Shown: positions 20,771 through 32,240, numbered from the stretch's first letter. The stretch is 64,000 bases of DNA from Manihot esculenta (GCF_001659605.2 NC_035175.2:31839705-31903704); one strand, 5' to 3'. Numbers and translations are program-made. Notes: a model not told the origin generated them from the sequence alone.

Positions 20771-23344
20771 TTAGAAAAGATAAGGGTATTGCTGGAGCAT
20801 GGACTCCCGTGTCTCCCAAGTGCACTCTTCCATATTGTGGTGGTTCCACAAGACTTTCACCATTGGGATTTCCTTGTTTCTTAGCTTTCTGATCTGGGTG
20901 TCTATGATCCGCACTGGCTGCTCAACATAGGTGAGATCCTCTTGGATCTCCACATCAGGCTCACTAAGAACCTTGCCCGGATCTGACACAAATTTCCTCA
21001 ACATTGAAACATGGAAAATCGGATGGATTCTTGCCATTGAAGCAGGCAAATCTAGCTTGTACGACACATTCCCAATCTTTTGCAAGATTTCGAAGGGTCC
21101 GATGTATCGTGGGGCTAGTTTACCTTTCTTCCCAAAGCGAACCACTCCTTTCATTGGAGACACCTTGAGCAATACCAGATCCCCCTCCTGAAACTCCACC
21201 TGTCTTCTGCGGATATCTGCATAACTCTTCTGTCTGCTTGCAGCAGTCTTGATTCTCTCTCTAATTATGGGTACCACCCTGCTGGTGATCTCTACTAGCT
21301 CAGGCCCTGCCAAGGCCTTTTCTCCAACTTCCTCCCAGCAAACAGGTGACCTGCACTTCCTCCCATATAAAGCTTCATATGGAGCCATCCCTATGCTAGC
21401 ATGATGGCTGTTATTGTAGGCAAACTCCACCAAAGGTAGATGCTGCCTCCAAGAACCGCCAAAGTCCAGCACACACATTCTAAGCATATCCTCGATAGTC
21501 TGGATGGTCCTTTCGGACTGTCCGTCCGTCTGGGGGTGGAAGGCAGTACTGAAATCCAATCTAGTACCCATGGCATTCTGCAGACTCCGCCAAAACCTGG
21601 AGGTGAACTGGGGCCCTCTATCCGACACTATCGAAACCGGAACCCCATGCAGCCTGACGATCTCATCCACATATACCTGCGCCAACTTGTCCACAGAGTA
21701 GCCACTCCTGACAGGGATGAAGTGAGCAGATTTGGTGAGTCTGTCCACAATCACCCATATGGAGTCCAATCTGTTGGACGCTGCCGGTAACCCCACTACG
21801 AAGTCCATAGCTATATTCTCCCATTTCCACTCTGGAATAGGTAGCGGGTTAAGCATTCCAGCCGGCTTCTGATGTTCCAGCTTCACCCTCTGACACACTT
21901 CGCAGGCTGACACAAACTGTGCCACTTCTTTCTTCATCGCTGGCCACCAATAAACTTTCTTCAAATCTTGATACATCTTGGTGGCCCCGGGGTGAACGCT
22001 GTATCTTGCATTATGAGCCTCCCTCATAATGTCTCCTTTTAGCCCTATGTCATCTGGTACACACAATCGACTCCCATAGCGGAGGATCCCCTTATTGTCA
22101 AATCTGAACTCACTGTCTTTGCCTGACTGAACAGTCCTGGCAATTTTCACTAACTCTGGGTCCTCATGCTGTTTCTGACCCACTTGCTCCAGAAACACAG
22201 GTGTTACTTTCATCTGGGCCACTAAAGCACCGGTACCAGACAACTCCAACTGTAGACCTTCATCCATGAGCTTGTAAAACTCCTTCACCACTGGTCTCCT
22301 CTCTGTCGTGATGTGGGATAGACTGCCTAGTGACTTCCGGCTTAAGGCGTCTGCCACGACATTCGCCTTACCCGGATGATACTGAATCTTGCAATCATAG
22401 TCACTCAGCAGCTCTACCCATCTCCTCTGTCTCAAGTTCAAATATCTTTGACTCAGGATGTACTGCAGGCTCTTATGATCTGTAAAGATCTCACATTTTA
22501 CCCCATAGAGGTAGTGCCTCCACATCTTGAGTGCAAAGATTACTGCTGCCATCTCAAGGTCATGTGTGGGGTAATTCAACTCATGCTTCTTTAGCTGCCT
22601 CGAAGCATAAGCAATCACCCTCTCATTCTGCATTAGTACACAACCCAGTCCCACACGGGACGCATCACAAAAGACTGTAAAGTCCTCACCACTAGATGGC
22701 AGAGCTAAAACTGGTGCTGAAGTCAACCTCTTCTTAAGCTCTTTGAAACTCTCTTCGCACTGGTCGGTCCACAGAAACTTCTGATTCTTCCTGGTTAGTC
22801 TGGTCAGAGGAGCTGCTATTTTCGAGAAGTCCTGAACGAACCTCCTGTAGTAACCTGCCAAACCCAAGAAACTCCTGATCTCCGTCACTGAAGTGGGTCT
22901 AGGCCAGTTAGCCACAGTTTCTGTCTTCTTGGGGTCCACCTCTATTCCATTTTCTGTCACAACATGCCCCAAGAATGAAATGCTCCTCAGCCAGAACTCA
23001 CATTTAGAGAACTTGGCATACAAGCCATGTTCCCTCAAGGTATGCAAAACCAACCGCAGATGATGGGCATGCTCCTCTGCATTCCTGGAATACACCAAGA
23101 TATCATCTATGAAGACAATAACAAAGTGATCCAGGTACTGACTAAACACTCTGTTCATGAGGTCCATGAATGCTGCAGGGGCGTTAGTTAACCCGAACGG
23201 CATTACAAGGAACTCAAAATGCCCATATCTGGTTCTGAAAGCCGTCTTTGGCACATCCTCATCTCTGATCCTCAGCTGATGGTACCCAGATCTCAGATCT
23301 ATTTTGGAGAAACATCTCGCTCCTGCTAGCTGGTCGAATAGATC
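20771..23344 (-). CDS. Tekay pol fragment, uninterrupted: RT, RNase H, integrase, chromodomain
   Basis: About 857 codons stay open from the inversion junction to the stop. RT enters within the first conserved block (LFDQLAG, then [12 protein letters not shown]), has [15 protein letters not shown] sequence and the catalytic [10 protein letters not shown] (about 23090-23120). RNase H shows [13 protein letters not shown] and TDHKSLQYI. Integrase has the HHCC finger (HPGATKMY ... CEVCQRV), catalytic Asp in AMDFVVGLP, Asp in VSDRGPQF and Glu in [11 protein letters not shown]. The chromodomain-like end reads [16 protein letters not shown]. The N-terminus (gag, protease, RT start) is lost, so it cannot make a full polyprotein. 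With no stops, it is the youngest-looking pol in the window. It acts, in an intact element, in reverse transcription in the particle and in nuclear integration. Confidence 0.9.
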   Translation of the reverse strand, partial: DLFDQLAGARCFSKIDLRSGYHQLRIRDEDVPKTAFRTRYGHFEFLVMPFGLTNAPAAFMDLMNRVFSQYLDHFVIVFIDDILVYSRNAEEHAHHLRLVLHTLREHGLYAKFSKCEFWLRSISFLGHVVTENGIEVDPKKTETVANWPRPTSVTEIRSFLGLAGYYRRFVQDFSKIAAPLTRLTRKNQKFLWTDQCEESFKELKKRLTSAPVLALPSSGEDFTVFCDASRVGLGCVLMQNERVIAYASRQLKKHELNYPTHDLEMAAVIFALKMWRHYLYGVKCEIFTDHKSLQYILSQRYLNLRQRRWVELLSDYDCKIQYHPGKANVVADALSRKSLGSLSHITTERRPVVKEFYKLMDEGLQLELSGTGALVAQMKVTPVFLEQVGQKQHEDPELVKIARTVQSGKDSEFRFDNKGILRYGSRLCVPDDIGLKGDIMREAHNARYSVHPGATKMYQDLKKVYWWPAMKKEVAQFVSACEVCQRVKLEHQKPAGMLNPLPIPEWKWENIAMDFVVGLPAASNRLDSIWVIVDRLTKSAHFIPVRSGYSVDKLAQVYVDEIVRLHGVPVSIVSDRGPQFTSRFWRSLQNAMGTRLDFSTAFHPQTDGQSERTIQTIEDMLRMCVLDFGGSWRQHLPLVEFAYNNSHHASIGMAPYEALYGRKCRSPVCWEEVGEKALAGPELVEITSRVVPIIRERIKTAASRQKSYADIRRRQVEFQEGDLVLLKVSPMKGVVRFGKKGKLAPRYIGPFEILQKIGNVSYKLDLPASMARIHPIFHVSMLRKFVSDPGKVLSEPDVEIQEDLTYVEQPVRIIDTQIRKLRNKEIPMVKVLWNHHNMEECTWETRESMLQQYPYLF

Positions 23345-25234
23345 GTCTCCTGATATGCCCCAGTCACCTGATTGATCACCAGCTGGGAGTCACTATTCAC
23401 TTCGAGGTCGGTTGCCCCTACCTCCATTGCCACCAGCATCCCATTTATTAGAGCTTTATATTCTGCCACGTTATTGGAGGCCTTGAATTCCAGGCGTAGG
23501 GCATCACAGACCTTAAATTCTCCAGGTCCTTTAAGCATTATCCCGGCGCCACTGCCCCCGGCACTTGATGCCCCGTCTACATACAACTTCCAGTCGAATT
23601 CTTGTAGAGGCTCTTCCTCTCTCCCATTCCCCGACGCTTCAGAAGATGACTCTCCCTGCTCTTTGTTGAACGAGCATTCTGCTATGAAATCAGCAAGGGC
23701 CTGCGATTTTATAGCGGTCCAAGGTCGATACTCTAGGCAGTAAAGGCTAATCTCCATGGACCAGGCAAGCATCCGCCCTGATGTTTCTGGCCTGCGCAGA
23801 ATCTTCTTTAGAGGTTGGTCTGTCATCACTACACCCTGATGGCTTTCCAGATAGACCCTAAATTTCCGAACTGCTAGCAACAGAGCATATGCCACCTTCT
23901 CAATGTTCAGATATCTGACCTCGGCATCCTTAGGCACCTTGCTGACGCAAAACACCGGCTTTTGTTCTCCTTCATCTACTCTTACCAATACTGCACTGAT
24001 CGCTTGTTCAGAGGCTGCCAAGTATATCAGAAGTTCTTCTCCTTCCAAGGGGCTACTCAGCACATGGGGCGAGCTGAGGTAGCCTTTGAGCTCTTTGAAA
24101 GCTTCTCGGCAGTCTTCTGTCCATTTGAAGTTTGGTACTTTCCTCAACTTCTTGAAGAATGGCAAACATTTTTCTGCCGACCTGGACATAAAGCGGTTTA
24201 ACGCTACTACTCTCCCTGTCAGTCTTTGGACATCCCTTACACAGGTCGGTTCTGGCATATTCAGTATAGCTTCTACTTTCTCTGGGTTGGGCTCGATGCC
24301 TTTGCCACTCACCATGTATCCCAGGAACTTTCCTCCTCTGATGAAAAAGGCACACTTTGCTGGGTTCAGCCTCATTCTGTACTGTTCTAACACCCCGAAT
24401 ACTTCCCTCAGATCTTCCATGTGCTGCTGGAAAGTTGGGCTTTTGACCACCATATCATCTACATAAACTTCTACGCTTCTGCCAATCTGATTTTTGAAAA
24501 TTTTTGTTCATCAGTCTTTGGTATGTTGCCCCGGCGTTTTTTAGCCCGAAGGGCATAGCTTTATAGCAGTAGGTCCCATCTTCTGTTATGAATGAGGTCT
24601 TTTCTTCGTCTGACCTGTCCATTGGGATTTGATGATAACCGGACATAGCATCCAAAGAAGACATGTAATCGAAACCGGCCGTAGAGTCGACCATTTTATT
24701 AATATCAGGGAGGGGATAACAATCTTTAGGACATGCCTGATTTAGGTCAGTGAAGTCTATGCACATCCTATATTTGCCATTGGCCTTTTTGACTAATACA
24801 GGATTTGCTAACCATTGCGGGTACATGACTTCCCTAATAAAGCCTGCCTCTTCTAACTTCAGTACTTCCTCCCTGGTGGCCTGTTGCTTCTCCCTTCCTA
24901 CCACCCTCTTTTTCTGCTTCACCGGTCTGGCGTCGGGAAGGACGTTCAGCTTATAGGTCATCACTTCAGGGCCAATCCCAGGCATGTCAGAGGGCTTCCA
25001 GGCGAAGCTCGATGCGTGACCTTGGATCAGGGCCATGACTTCAATTTTTTGTCCTTTAGTAAGGCTGGCATTGAGACTGAAGACCTTATCTGTCTCTGCC
25101 TCTGATAAAGGAAAAGTCTCCAATTCTCCGACCGGCTCTATTCGGGCCTCTTTCTTCTCGTCCCTGACCTCCAGCACTTCTGAGTCGAGCCTCTCTGCTG
25201 CCGAGCCCGATTCCGCCACTGTGGCTAAATACAC
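23345..25234 (-). pseudogene. Tat-type RT plus two RNase H domains (truncated)
   Basis: RT begins QKKRVVGREKQQA near 24930, with ANPVLVKKANGKYRMCIDFTD, LDAMSGYHQI and KAMPFGLKNAGATYQRLM. The catalytic YVDDMVV is at about 24448-24470, where a frameshift joins the two open parts (25234-24455 and 24453-23326). The first RNase H follows (AASEQAISAVLV, YLNIEKVAYALL). Near 23590 a second begins, LYVDGASSAGGSGAG, the extra RNase H that marks the Tat/Ogre lineage. It is cut at 23345 after VTGAYQ and continues at 30625 on the plus strand. A frameshift near 25230 separates it from the protease. Confidence 0.88.
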
Positions 25235-25650
25235 TGCTCTTGCCTCTTCTTGGCTTCCCGGACTACTCCCACTCCTGCCTCTGTTGGGAACTTTAACGCC
25301 AGATATCTGATACTGGTGACGACCTCGAAGTCAAACAGTGCAGGTCTCCCCAGGATTGCGTTGTAGCTCAACGGGAGTTTGACCACTAAAAACACCGCAT
25401 AATGAGTGCGAGTTCTTGGCGCTTCGCCTAAGGTGAGAGCCAGCTTCACTTTCCCCTCTATGGGCACTAGCATTCCTCCAATCCCCTTGACCGGTGCCTG
25501 ATCCCGGACTAGCTGTTCCTTGGGGATTCCCATCTGCTGGAAGACCCGGTATGGCAGCAGGTTAACCTTACTCCCATCGTCCACTAGAATCTTCCTCACC
25601 CGATAGTTGTGAATGACGGCTTCGATGACAAGAGCGTCGTCATGGGGCAT
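25225..25650 (-). pseudogene. Tat-type aspartic protease
   Basis: About 141 codons. The active-site motif is ILVDDGSKVNLL (D-D/T-G-S type), followed by LGEAPRTRTHYAVF and the flap-side AILGRPALF, typical of plant Tat elements. It lies in the same frame as gag but is separated by a TAG at 25651-25653, where a CAG codon is expected. A frameshift at its end breaks the link to RT. In an intact element it would cut the polyprotein. Confidence 0.82.
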
Positions 25651-27234
25651 CTAAACACCCTGAGCATCCTTTGGAGAGAAAGTGATGACCACTGGAGAAT
25701 GCTCGATGACCTGCATGATCTCGGCGCTGCTGCTTTCCCCCTCTCGACTCCTTTTCTTCCCCCTACGGCTCATCCGACCTCCAGTTCCCCCGACAATCAT
25801 GTTGATGGTCTCACTGGACCCATCATTCACTAGTCCAGCTCCTGCTCTCCTTGGTATTTGGGCTGTCGGATTGGGCTGAGATCTTTGTCCCTTCGGTTTC
25901 CTCACGAAGTTCTTGAGGTGCCCTCTTTTTATCAGTCTCTCGATCTCTGTGATTAGCTGGAAGCAGTTATTGGTGTCGTGGCCATGCGTACGATGGTACT
26001 GACAATATTTGTCAGGATCTCGCTGGTTTGCGTCCGTTTTCATAGGCATGGGCCATTGGAGAAACTCTTTGTCCTGGATGGCCATGAGCACTTCGGCTCT
26101 AGAGGCATTGAGTGGGGTCGGCGTCTCTGGAACCCATGGGGGGAGAGGCTTCTATTCTGAGACCCGAGGAGGGTGAGGTCTTTGGTCCCTTCGCTCCCAG
26201 GGTTGTCTGTAAGGCTCGGGCTTCTTGCCATGCTTTTTCTCATGCCTCTCCGGCCTTCCTTCCTCTAGTGCTTTCCCCTTATCTGTCGCTCCTCTGGCGA
26301 ACCTGCTTGTCACCAAGGCATCATCCTGCCTTATGTATTTTTCAGCCCGCTTCATCAGCTCAGCCAGTGAGGTCGGAGGCTTCCTGCTTAATGAGCCAAA
26401 GAATTCGGCCGAGGTCGTCCCCTTCTGCATGGCTTCTACAACCCTTCCCTCATCGAGCTCGGGAATTTGCAGGGCCTCCGTATTGAAACGGGCAACGTAT
26501 TCCCTGAGCGATTCGTCTCTCCTCTGTCTGACCGTCTCCAGGTAACTCGTCTTCCTATTTGCGGGCACCACGGTGATAAACCGGCTGATGAAGCGAGTGG
26601 CCAGATCTCCAAAACTGCTGATACTTTCGGCTTCAAGGCTATTGAACCACGCCCGTGCTGGCCCTAAGAGCGTCGTAGGGAATACCTTACACGTCAAGGC
26701 ATCTGAAAGAGTGTCCAGCTCCATGAAAGTCTTGTAGTTCAAGACATGCTCCCTGGGGTTCCCAGCCCCATCGTACGCGGCCATAGGCAGCATCATAAAC
26801 TTCTTGGGGACAGTCTCCTGCTGCACCCACTTCGAGAAGGGTGAAGAGGTGGGCAGGAGGGCCTGGTTCTGATCCCTCGTTCCCAGCTCGGCCAAGAGTT
26901 GCTCTCTCATCTTTTGCAACTTCTGGTCTACACTCTCCACTTCCTGCCTGGGCTTCCTCTCCTGGCGGCACTCCTCTTCCCATGTCTCGCTCCCCACTCT
27001 TCCGGTGGTTCCGGCAGAGTAGCTATCGACTTCATCGTTCTCTATCAGCTCCCTCACCCTCCTTCCATGAACTCGAGCTTCCGGCTCTTCTTCATCTCCG
27101 GCTCTCCTCCTCTCATCTCCGGTTTCTTGGCTGACAGTTCTGGGGTGGTTGAAGGTAGGCTGAGGTTCGTTAGTCTGAGGTTCTTCTACCACTGGTGACA
27201 CGTTTGCGGGGGTGCTAAGGCCCCGTTGCTGCAT
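25651..27234 (-). pseudogene. Tat-type gag with one internal stop
   Basis: The first part (27234-26155, 360 codons) has a charged, probably coiled-coil segment (VDQKLQKMREQLLAEL), then the retrotransposon gag fold (AAYDGAGNPREHVLNYKTFM, FPTTLLGPARAWFNSL, RFI-RFITV, RRDESLREYVARFN). After a TAG at 26152-26154 the frame continues unchanged to a CCHC-like segment (CQYHRTHGHDTNNC) and a basic tail. The stop sits where CAG is likely. Gag forms the particle. The start is taken as the first ATG-like codon after the primer site (MQQRG). Confidence 0.82.
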
Positions 27235-27438
27235 TATCTTATACCAGGCTTGGCGAGGGGTTGAAAGGGATTGGTGTTTGGTTGTTTGGTGTTGTAGGAA
27301 TAGAAAAGGAGAACTGCTGCCCCTCTTAGGCAGAGCTCAGGTCATTTGGAGTGACGTTGTTTTCGTTGTGGTTAGCCATTGTGGATCTCAGTGGGTATTT
27401 GTGAGAGTGGAACTCCGGTGATGAAAAGATCTCCTTCG

Positions 27439-27457
27439 TTCCCACAGACGGCGCCAA
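27439..27457 (-). other. primer-binding site of Tat element D
   Basis: On the minus strand it reads TTGGCGCCGTCTGTGGGAA next to the LTR. TGGCGCCGTCTGTGGGAA-type sites are common in plant gypsy elements and differ from the initiator-Met sites of the other elements here. Confidence 0.8.
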
Positions 27458-27458
27458 T

Positions 27459-27954
27459 TGATGATCTGAGATCCAGAAAATGGGGTTTTATAAGGGTTCT
27501 ATAAAACTGGAAAAAGGTTAGACCTAGAGGAGAATATTTCTCCTTTTATATGTTTCCTTTTGTCCGCTAGTGACGTGTAATAGAATGTGTATCATTGGGC
27601 CACCTGTCCCTGCTACATTGATACGAACGTACGAGGGGATCAGATCTCTGTCCCATGCGTAACGGCCCCTGATTCTCCCGGACGCGCATGCGCGCGGTCC
27701 CACAAGGCGGATGGGCTGAATTCCTTCTTGGTTCCGAGCTGGGCTGGAAGATAAGGTTAAAACTAGGCCTAAAAGGAGTCTGTTTATTGGGCCGGAAGAG
27801 CTGGGCCGGCCTGTTTGAAGAAAAAGATTGGAACCTGGTCTTTGAGTCGGGCGGGCTGGACCTGGTTCTTGGAGGAGGCTTAGAAGCCTTCAGATTATGG
27901 GCTGCCCTAATGGGCTTGGCCTTAGTCGGGGGCGAAGAAACCCAGCGGTCATCA
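27459..27954 (-). repeat. 5' LTR of Tat element D (inverted)
   Basis: 496 bp. It is the reverse complement of 36061-36551, beginning TGATGATCTGAGATCC on the plus strand and ending CGGTCATCA. TATA-like TATAAAAGGAG lies near its gag end on the minus strand. Both copies share GGGCCGGAAGAGCTGGGCC-type sequence with only scattered changes. Confidence 0.92.
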
Positions 27955-27959
27955 GATAG

Positions 27960-30014
27960 TACATCGACCTCAAGTCTATGGCACAACAGGCTTGGACACA
28001 TGAGTGAGAAGGGGATGAAGGTGCTAGCTTCGAAGGAGTATTTACAAGGGTTAAAATCTGTTGATATGGGTCTATGTGAGACTTGTATTTAAGGAAAGCA
28101 GAAATGGGTCAGTTTCACAAAGGCTACTAGAGAATCAAAGGCAAAATGGTTAGAACTAGTATATACAAACGTATGGGGGCCATCCCCAGTTTTCTCTCTT
28201 GGTGGTTCGAGATACTATATTACCTTCATTGATGACTTCAGCAGGAAGGTATGGTTTTACTTTATGAAACACAAATCAGATGTGTTTACCACTTTTAAGA
28301 GGTGGAAGGCTAAAGTTGAAAATCAGACTAGTTGAAGATCAAATGCCTAAGGTCTAATAATGGAGGAGAGTATGATACTACAAAATTCAAAAAGTTCTAT
28401 GTTCATGAGGGAATCAGGTGCACCAGGAAAGTTCCTTGCAAGGCAAGACAAAATGGGATTGCTGAAAGGATGAACAGAAGGTTGAATGAGAGAGTAAGAA
28501 GCATGAGGCTACATGCTGGTCTACCAAAAATATTTTGGGCAGATGCAATGAGCACAACAACATATTTGATAAATAGAGGACCTTCAGTTCCTTTAGGCTT
28601 TAAGATTCCAGAAGAAGTTTGATCGGTTAAGGAGGTCAAATTTACTCACCTGCGGATTTTTGGGCGGGCCGCCTATGTTGACATTGATCCAAAAAAGTGA
28701 GACAAGCTTGATGCAAAGGCTTTGAAGTATTACTTCATTCGGTATGGTTCAAATCAATTTGGGTACAGATTTTTGGATGACAATAACAGGAAGAACTTAA
28801 GACACTGTGATGTGACATTTGATGAGAATTTCCTGTATAAGGACAAGTCTAAGGTGCAATCTGAAGATGCAGAAGAAGTGGGAGCTGAGCTTGAGTTGTA
28901 GGAAATTTCACCTAGTGATGTTACAGTAAAACCATAGGAGAATCCAGAAAACACTGTTGTAGAACCATAACAACACTCAGTCACACCTGCACCAGTGTTG
29001 AGGAGATCTACTAGGGCTATCAAATCACCAGAAAAGTATTCACCTTCCTTGTATTATTTATTATTGGCTGATGGAAGGGAAGCAGAATCCTTTGATAAGA
29101 CTTTGCAGGTGAAAGATTCAATCAAGTGGGAGCAAGTCATGAATAATGAGATATAGTCACTTGAGAAGAATGATACTTAGAAATCAACTGAGTTGCCTAC
29201 AGGGAAGAAAGCTTTGTTGAACAAGTGGGATTATAGGATCGAGAATGAAACTGATGGTAAAGTTAGGTTCAAAGCTCGATTGGTGGTTAAGGGGTATTCA
29301 CAAAGAAAAAGATATTGATTATACTGAAATATTCTCTTCTGTTGTGAAGCTAACCACAATTAGAATTTTGCTGAGTATTGTTGCATCAGAGAACTTGCAC
29401 CTTAAGCATATGGATGCAAAAATAACATTTTTACATGGGGATCTGGAGAAAGAGATCTACATGCAGCAACCACATGGATATGAAGTTCTTGGTAAGGAAC
29501 ACATGGTATGCAAGCTCAAGAGGAGTTTGCATGGGTTGAAGCAGGCTCCAAAACAATGGTATAAGAAGTTTGACTCTTTTATATGCAGAAACATTTTTCA
29601 TAGGAGTGAAAATGATCAGTGTTGTTATATTAAGATGTTTACTAACTTCTTTGTTATCTTACTCTTGTATGTGGATGATATGTTGATTGCAAAGTAAAGT
29701 ATGAAGGAGATCAATAATCTTAAGGGAATATTGTCATTAGGGTTTGAAATGAAAGATTTGGGTGTAGTAAGGCATATTCTAGGGATGTGGATTTTCCAGG
29801 ATAGGTCTGCTGGAATTCTAAATTATCCCAAGAGCAATACATTGAGAAGGTATTGTCCAGGTTCAGAGTTGATGATGCTAAGCCTAGAAGCACACCTTTG
29901 GCTAACCATCTTAAATTGTCAAAGGAGGAATCATCCAAGACAGCTATGGAACGTGATCACATGGTAAAAATACCTTATGCTTCTGTAGTTGAGAGTTTGA
30001 TGTATGCTATGGTC
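27960..30014 (+). pseudogene. Ty1/copia element C, integrase and RT part (inverted segment)
   Basis: It starts in the pre-integrase domain (LWHNRLGHMSEKGM, then CETCI and a stop), goes into integrase (WGPSPVFSLGGSRYYITFIDDFSRK; SNNGGEY; GIAERMNR; LPKIFWADA) and RT (KARLVVKGYSQ; KMDAKITFLHGDLEKEIYM; LHGLKQAPKQWY; LLLYVDDMLIAK at about 29640-29696) and stops early in the RNase H side (LMYAMV). Several stops and frameshifts are present. Gag and protease of the same element are on the minus strand at 57886-58669 and 36557-36985; only un-inverting 23345-30624 puts all parts on one strand in order. Confidence 0.85.
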
Positions 30015-30238
30015 TTACATCAAACTGAAATAAGATAAATAAACTGAAATAAAAAAAAACTAATGCAAAACCTAGGACCTCTAGCATGATTTTTTTTTCT
30101 TTGTTTTTTTTATATTTTTTCTAAGAGAAACTATAAGATAAATTGAAATAAAAAAAAGATTGACTGAAAAAAAAAACTTATGAAACAAATAAATATAGAC
30201 AAATAGAAATTTATCTATCACCGTATTTTGATACCAAC
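30015..30238 (-). other. leader of LTR element F, with primer site
   Basis: The minus strand reads GTTGGTATCAAAATACGG immediately after an LTR end (TGTATCA), i.e. an initiator-Met-like primer site at about 30226-30238. The rest is T-rich leader. The junction with copia C near 30014 is abrupt, and neither element has its other end here, so a deletion is likely. Confidence 0.5.
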
Positions 30239-30538
30239 TGATACAGAACCCAAGATCAACATATGATAAAAAACCCCATCACACAACTTGATAAAGAACA
30301 AAGCATAGATATCTTCCAGAAGATTGCTCTACTACATCCCTAATCAACAAATGTGATTAGAAATATAGATAATGGAGCGAAAGTTGCTCTATTACACCCC
30401 TAACCAACCAATGTAATTAAAAACATAGATAATCAAGTAATTCCAATTTTGAGAATGCCACAAGAAATTCTTAATAAATTGACTAAGTATGGAGGAGATC
30501 CATATTAGAACTCCACAAGATTAAACCTTGATAATTTA
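30239..30538 (-). repeat. right part of LTR F (inverted)
   Basis: From TGATACAGAACCC up to ATTTA at 30534-30538, the complement of TAAAT at 18384-18388. Together with 18049-18388 it would rebuild one LTR. It carries a doubled segment around TTGCTCTA(C/T)TACA(T/C)CCCTAA (30325 and 30387). Confidence 0.55.
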
Positions 30539-30624
30539 TGTAATACCCGGCTAGACTCCGGTATCGGAATTCCTACCGTCCGGTGGAATCTCGGATGTCA
30601 GAGACCTCTAAATGGGTAAAACCA
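30539..30624 (+). repeat. tip of the Tekay E outer LTR (86 bp), at the inversion junction
   Basis: TGTAATACCCGGC through GGGTAAAACCA matches the start of Tekay LTRs (compare the complement of 20577-20662). It ends abruptly at 30624, and Tat sequence begins at 30625. ATTTA directly before it is the complement of the E duplication TAAAT. Confidence 0.88.
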
Positions 30625-32093
30625 ACCATGTAGAATTACCTAGCAAAGGTAAAAGCCATAGAAGCCGAGCTCAAGGGTCGGGGAACCATCGTCAAATACC
30701 AAAGAATACCTCGAGAAGAAAACGAAGAAGCAGACCTGCTTAGTCGATTATCCAAGGAAGAACTAGAACAACTCCCTGATGAAGTATACATACAGTACGT
30801 TAGTACACCTGCTTTTAATAAATCAACCACTGTGTTGCAGGTAGGACAAAGCAAGACTTGGATGACCCCATATCTGGAATATCTGGAAAAAGGAAAGCTC
30901 CCTGAAGACAAGGATGAAGCGAGAAAGATAGCAGCTCGCGCTGCTAACTACCAAGCAGTGAGGGGGACCTTGTACAGAAGAGGGAAGTCCAGCCCATGGC
31001 TCCGATGTGTGAGCCCGGAGGAAGCAATGAAGGTGATGGAAGAGATACACAGAGGAGTGTGCGGAGCCCACGAAGGAGCTGAAACACTGGCCAATAAAAT
31101 ATTCAGGCAAGAGTACTACTGGCCCACTGTTAAAAGAGAGGCAGAAGAGTTCGTCCGGGAATGCGATGTATGCCAGAGGTTTGCCAACGCCGTCAATATC
31201 CCAGCCACTCCTCAATCCAGCATATCCAGCCCGTGGCCGTTCTCACAATGGGGAATAGACATCCTGGGGCCCTTTCCCAAGACCACGGGGCAGAGGAAAT
31301 TCGTGGTGGTGGTTGTGGAATACTTCTCAAAATGGCCAGAGGCAGAGGCAATTCCTACAATCACGGCCCGCCAGATGATAGATTTCGTATGGGGGCACAT
31401 CATCTACAGATTTGGCATACCAAGGGTGCTCATTTCAGACAACGGCAGGCAATTTGACTGCAGCGCCTTCAGAGCATTTACAGCCAATATGGGCATATGG
31501 CACAAGTTCTCCTTAGTGGCCCATCCTCAGACCAACGGCCAAACAGAGGTCACCAACAGAGCTATCCTCCAAGGATTGAAGAAACGGCTAGATGGGGCAA
31601 AGGCGAACTGGGCGGAAGAGCTCAACAATATCCTGTGGGCACTCCGAACTACCCCCAGAACGTCCACTAAAGAAACGCCCTTTGCACTCGCTTTTGGCAC
31701 ATAGGCCGTAGTCCCAGTCGAGCTGCAAATCCCCACACATCGAGTCCAATTTGCTAACGAGAGCACTAATGATGACAAGTTAAGGAGCAACCTGGATGCT
31801 CTCGAAGAGGTTAGGGAGGAAGCCCAAATCCGAACTGCCGCTTACCAACAATGGGCAGCCCGCTACTACAACCAAAAGGTTAGGGAAAGAAGCCTAAAGG
31901 TGGGAGACCTGGCCCTAAGAAACTTCGAGGCTACGGGAAAAAGAGCGGCAATAGGCAAGTTGGCACCAACCTGGGAGGGCCCCTTCAGAATAGCAAAAGT
32001 GGTCAAGCCAGGAGTATACGGAATTGAAGATATGCAGGGAAACCCTGAGCCCCATGCCTGGAATATCCAGCACTTGAAAAGGTACTTCCCCTG
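30625..32093 (+). pseudogene. Tat-type RNase H end and integrase, two stops
   Basis: The RNase H remainder reads NYLAKVKAIEAELKG and REENEEADLLSRL. Integrase follows from about 30950 with an HHCC finger (HRGVCGAHEGAE ... CDVCQRF), catalytic Asp in WGIDILGPFP, Asp in LISDNGRQF and Glu in NGQTEVTNRAI, then LWALRTTPRTSTKETPF. A TAG at 31702-31704 interrupts it; the frame continues (PVELQIPTHR, AARYYNQKV) to PHAWNIQHLKRYFP and a stop at 32091-32093. A second TAG near 30631 sits where CAG is expected. There is no chromodomain, as usual for Tat. Confidence 0.87.
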
Positions 32094-32240
32094 AGGTATC
32101 GTCAAATGTAAAAGACCTATTGTATCTTAAAGCATGATAATAAAATAGGTGGTGGTTGTCATCCTAATTCATTATTTGTCTCTACTCACATTGCTTTCAT
32201 GAAAGAAACAAAAAAGAAAAATGAAATAGGCATAAATGCC

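Larger units (their letters stand above)
18389..23344 (-). mobile_element. Tekay/Del gypsy element E: 3' LTR plus pol, cut by an inversion
   Basis: The 3' LTR is 18389-20662, followed by pol to 23344. At 23344/23345 the sequence switches abruptly to a Tat-type element. The other tip of E (the last 86 bp of the outer LTR) is at 30539-30624 in inverted orientation. The duplication TAAAT at 18384-18388 pairs with ATTTA (its complement) at 30534-30538. Gag, protease, the start of RT and most of the 5' LTR are missing. Confidence 0.85.
23345..27954 (-). mobile_element. Tat/Retand element D, 5' half (inverted)
   Basis: It contains, from high to low coordinates, the 5' LTR, primer site, gag, protease, RT, first RNase H and part of the second. 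It is joined at 23344/23345 to Tekay E. The remainder of D is on the other strand at 30625-36551. The TSD GATAG at 27955-27959 complements CTATC at 36552-36556, so both halves came from one insertion. Confidence 0.88.

Noticed and set aside
22376..22594. Plus-strand frames opposite Tekay pol (also 21440-21790, 51297-51629 reversed).
   Set aside because: They are antisense shadows of RT, RNase H and integrase that recur only because pol is conserved.
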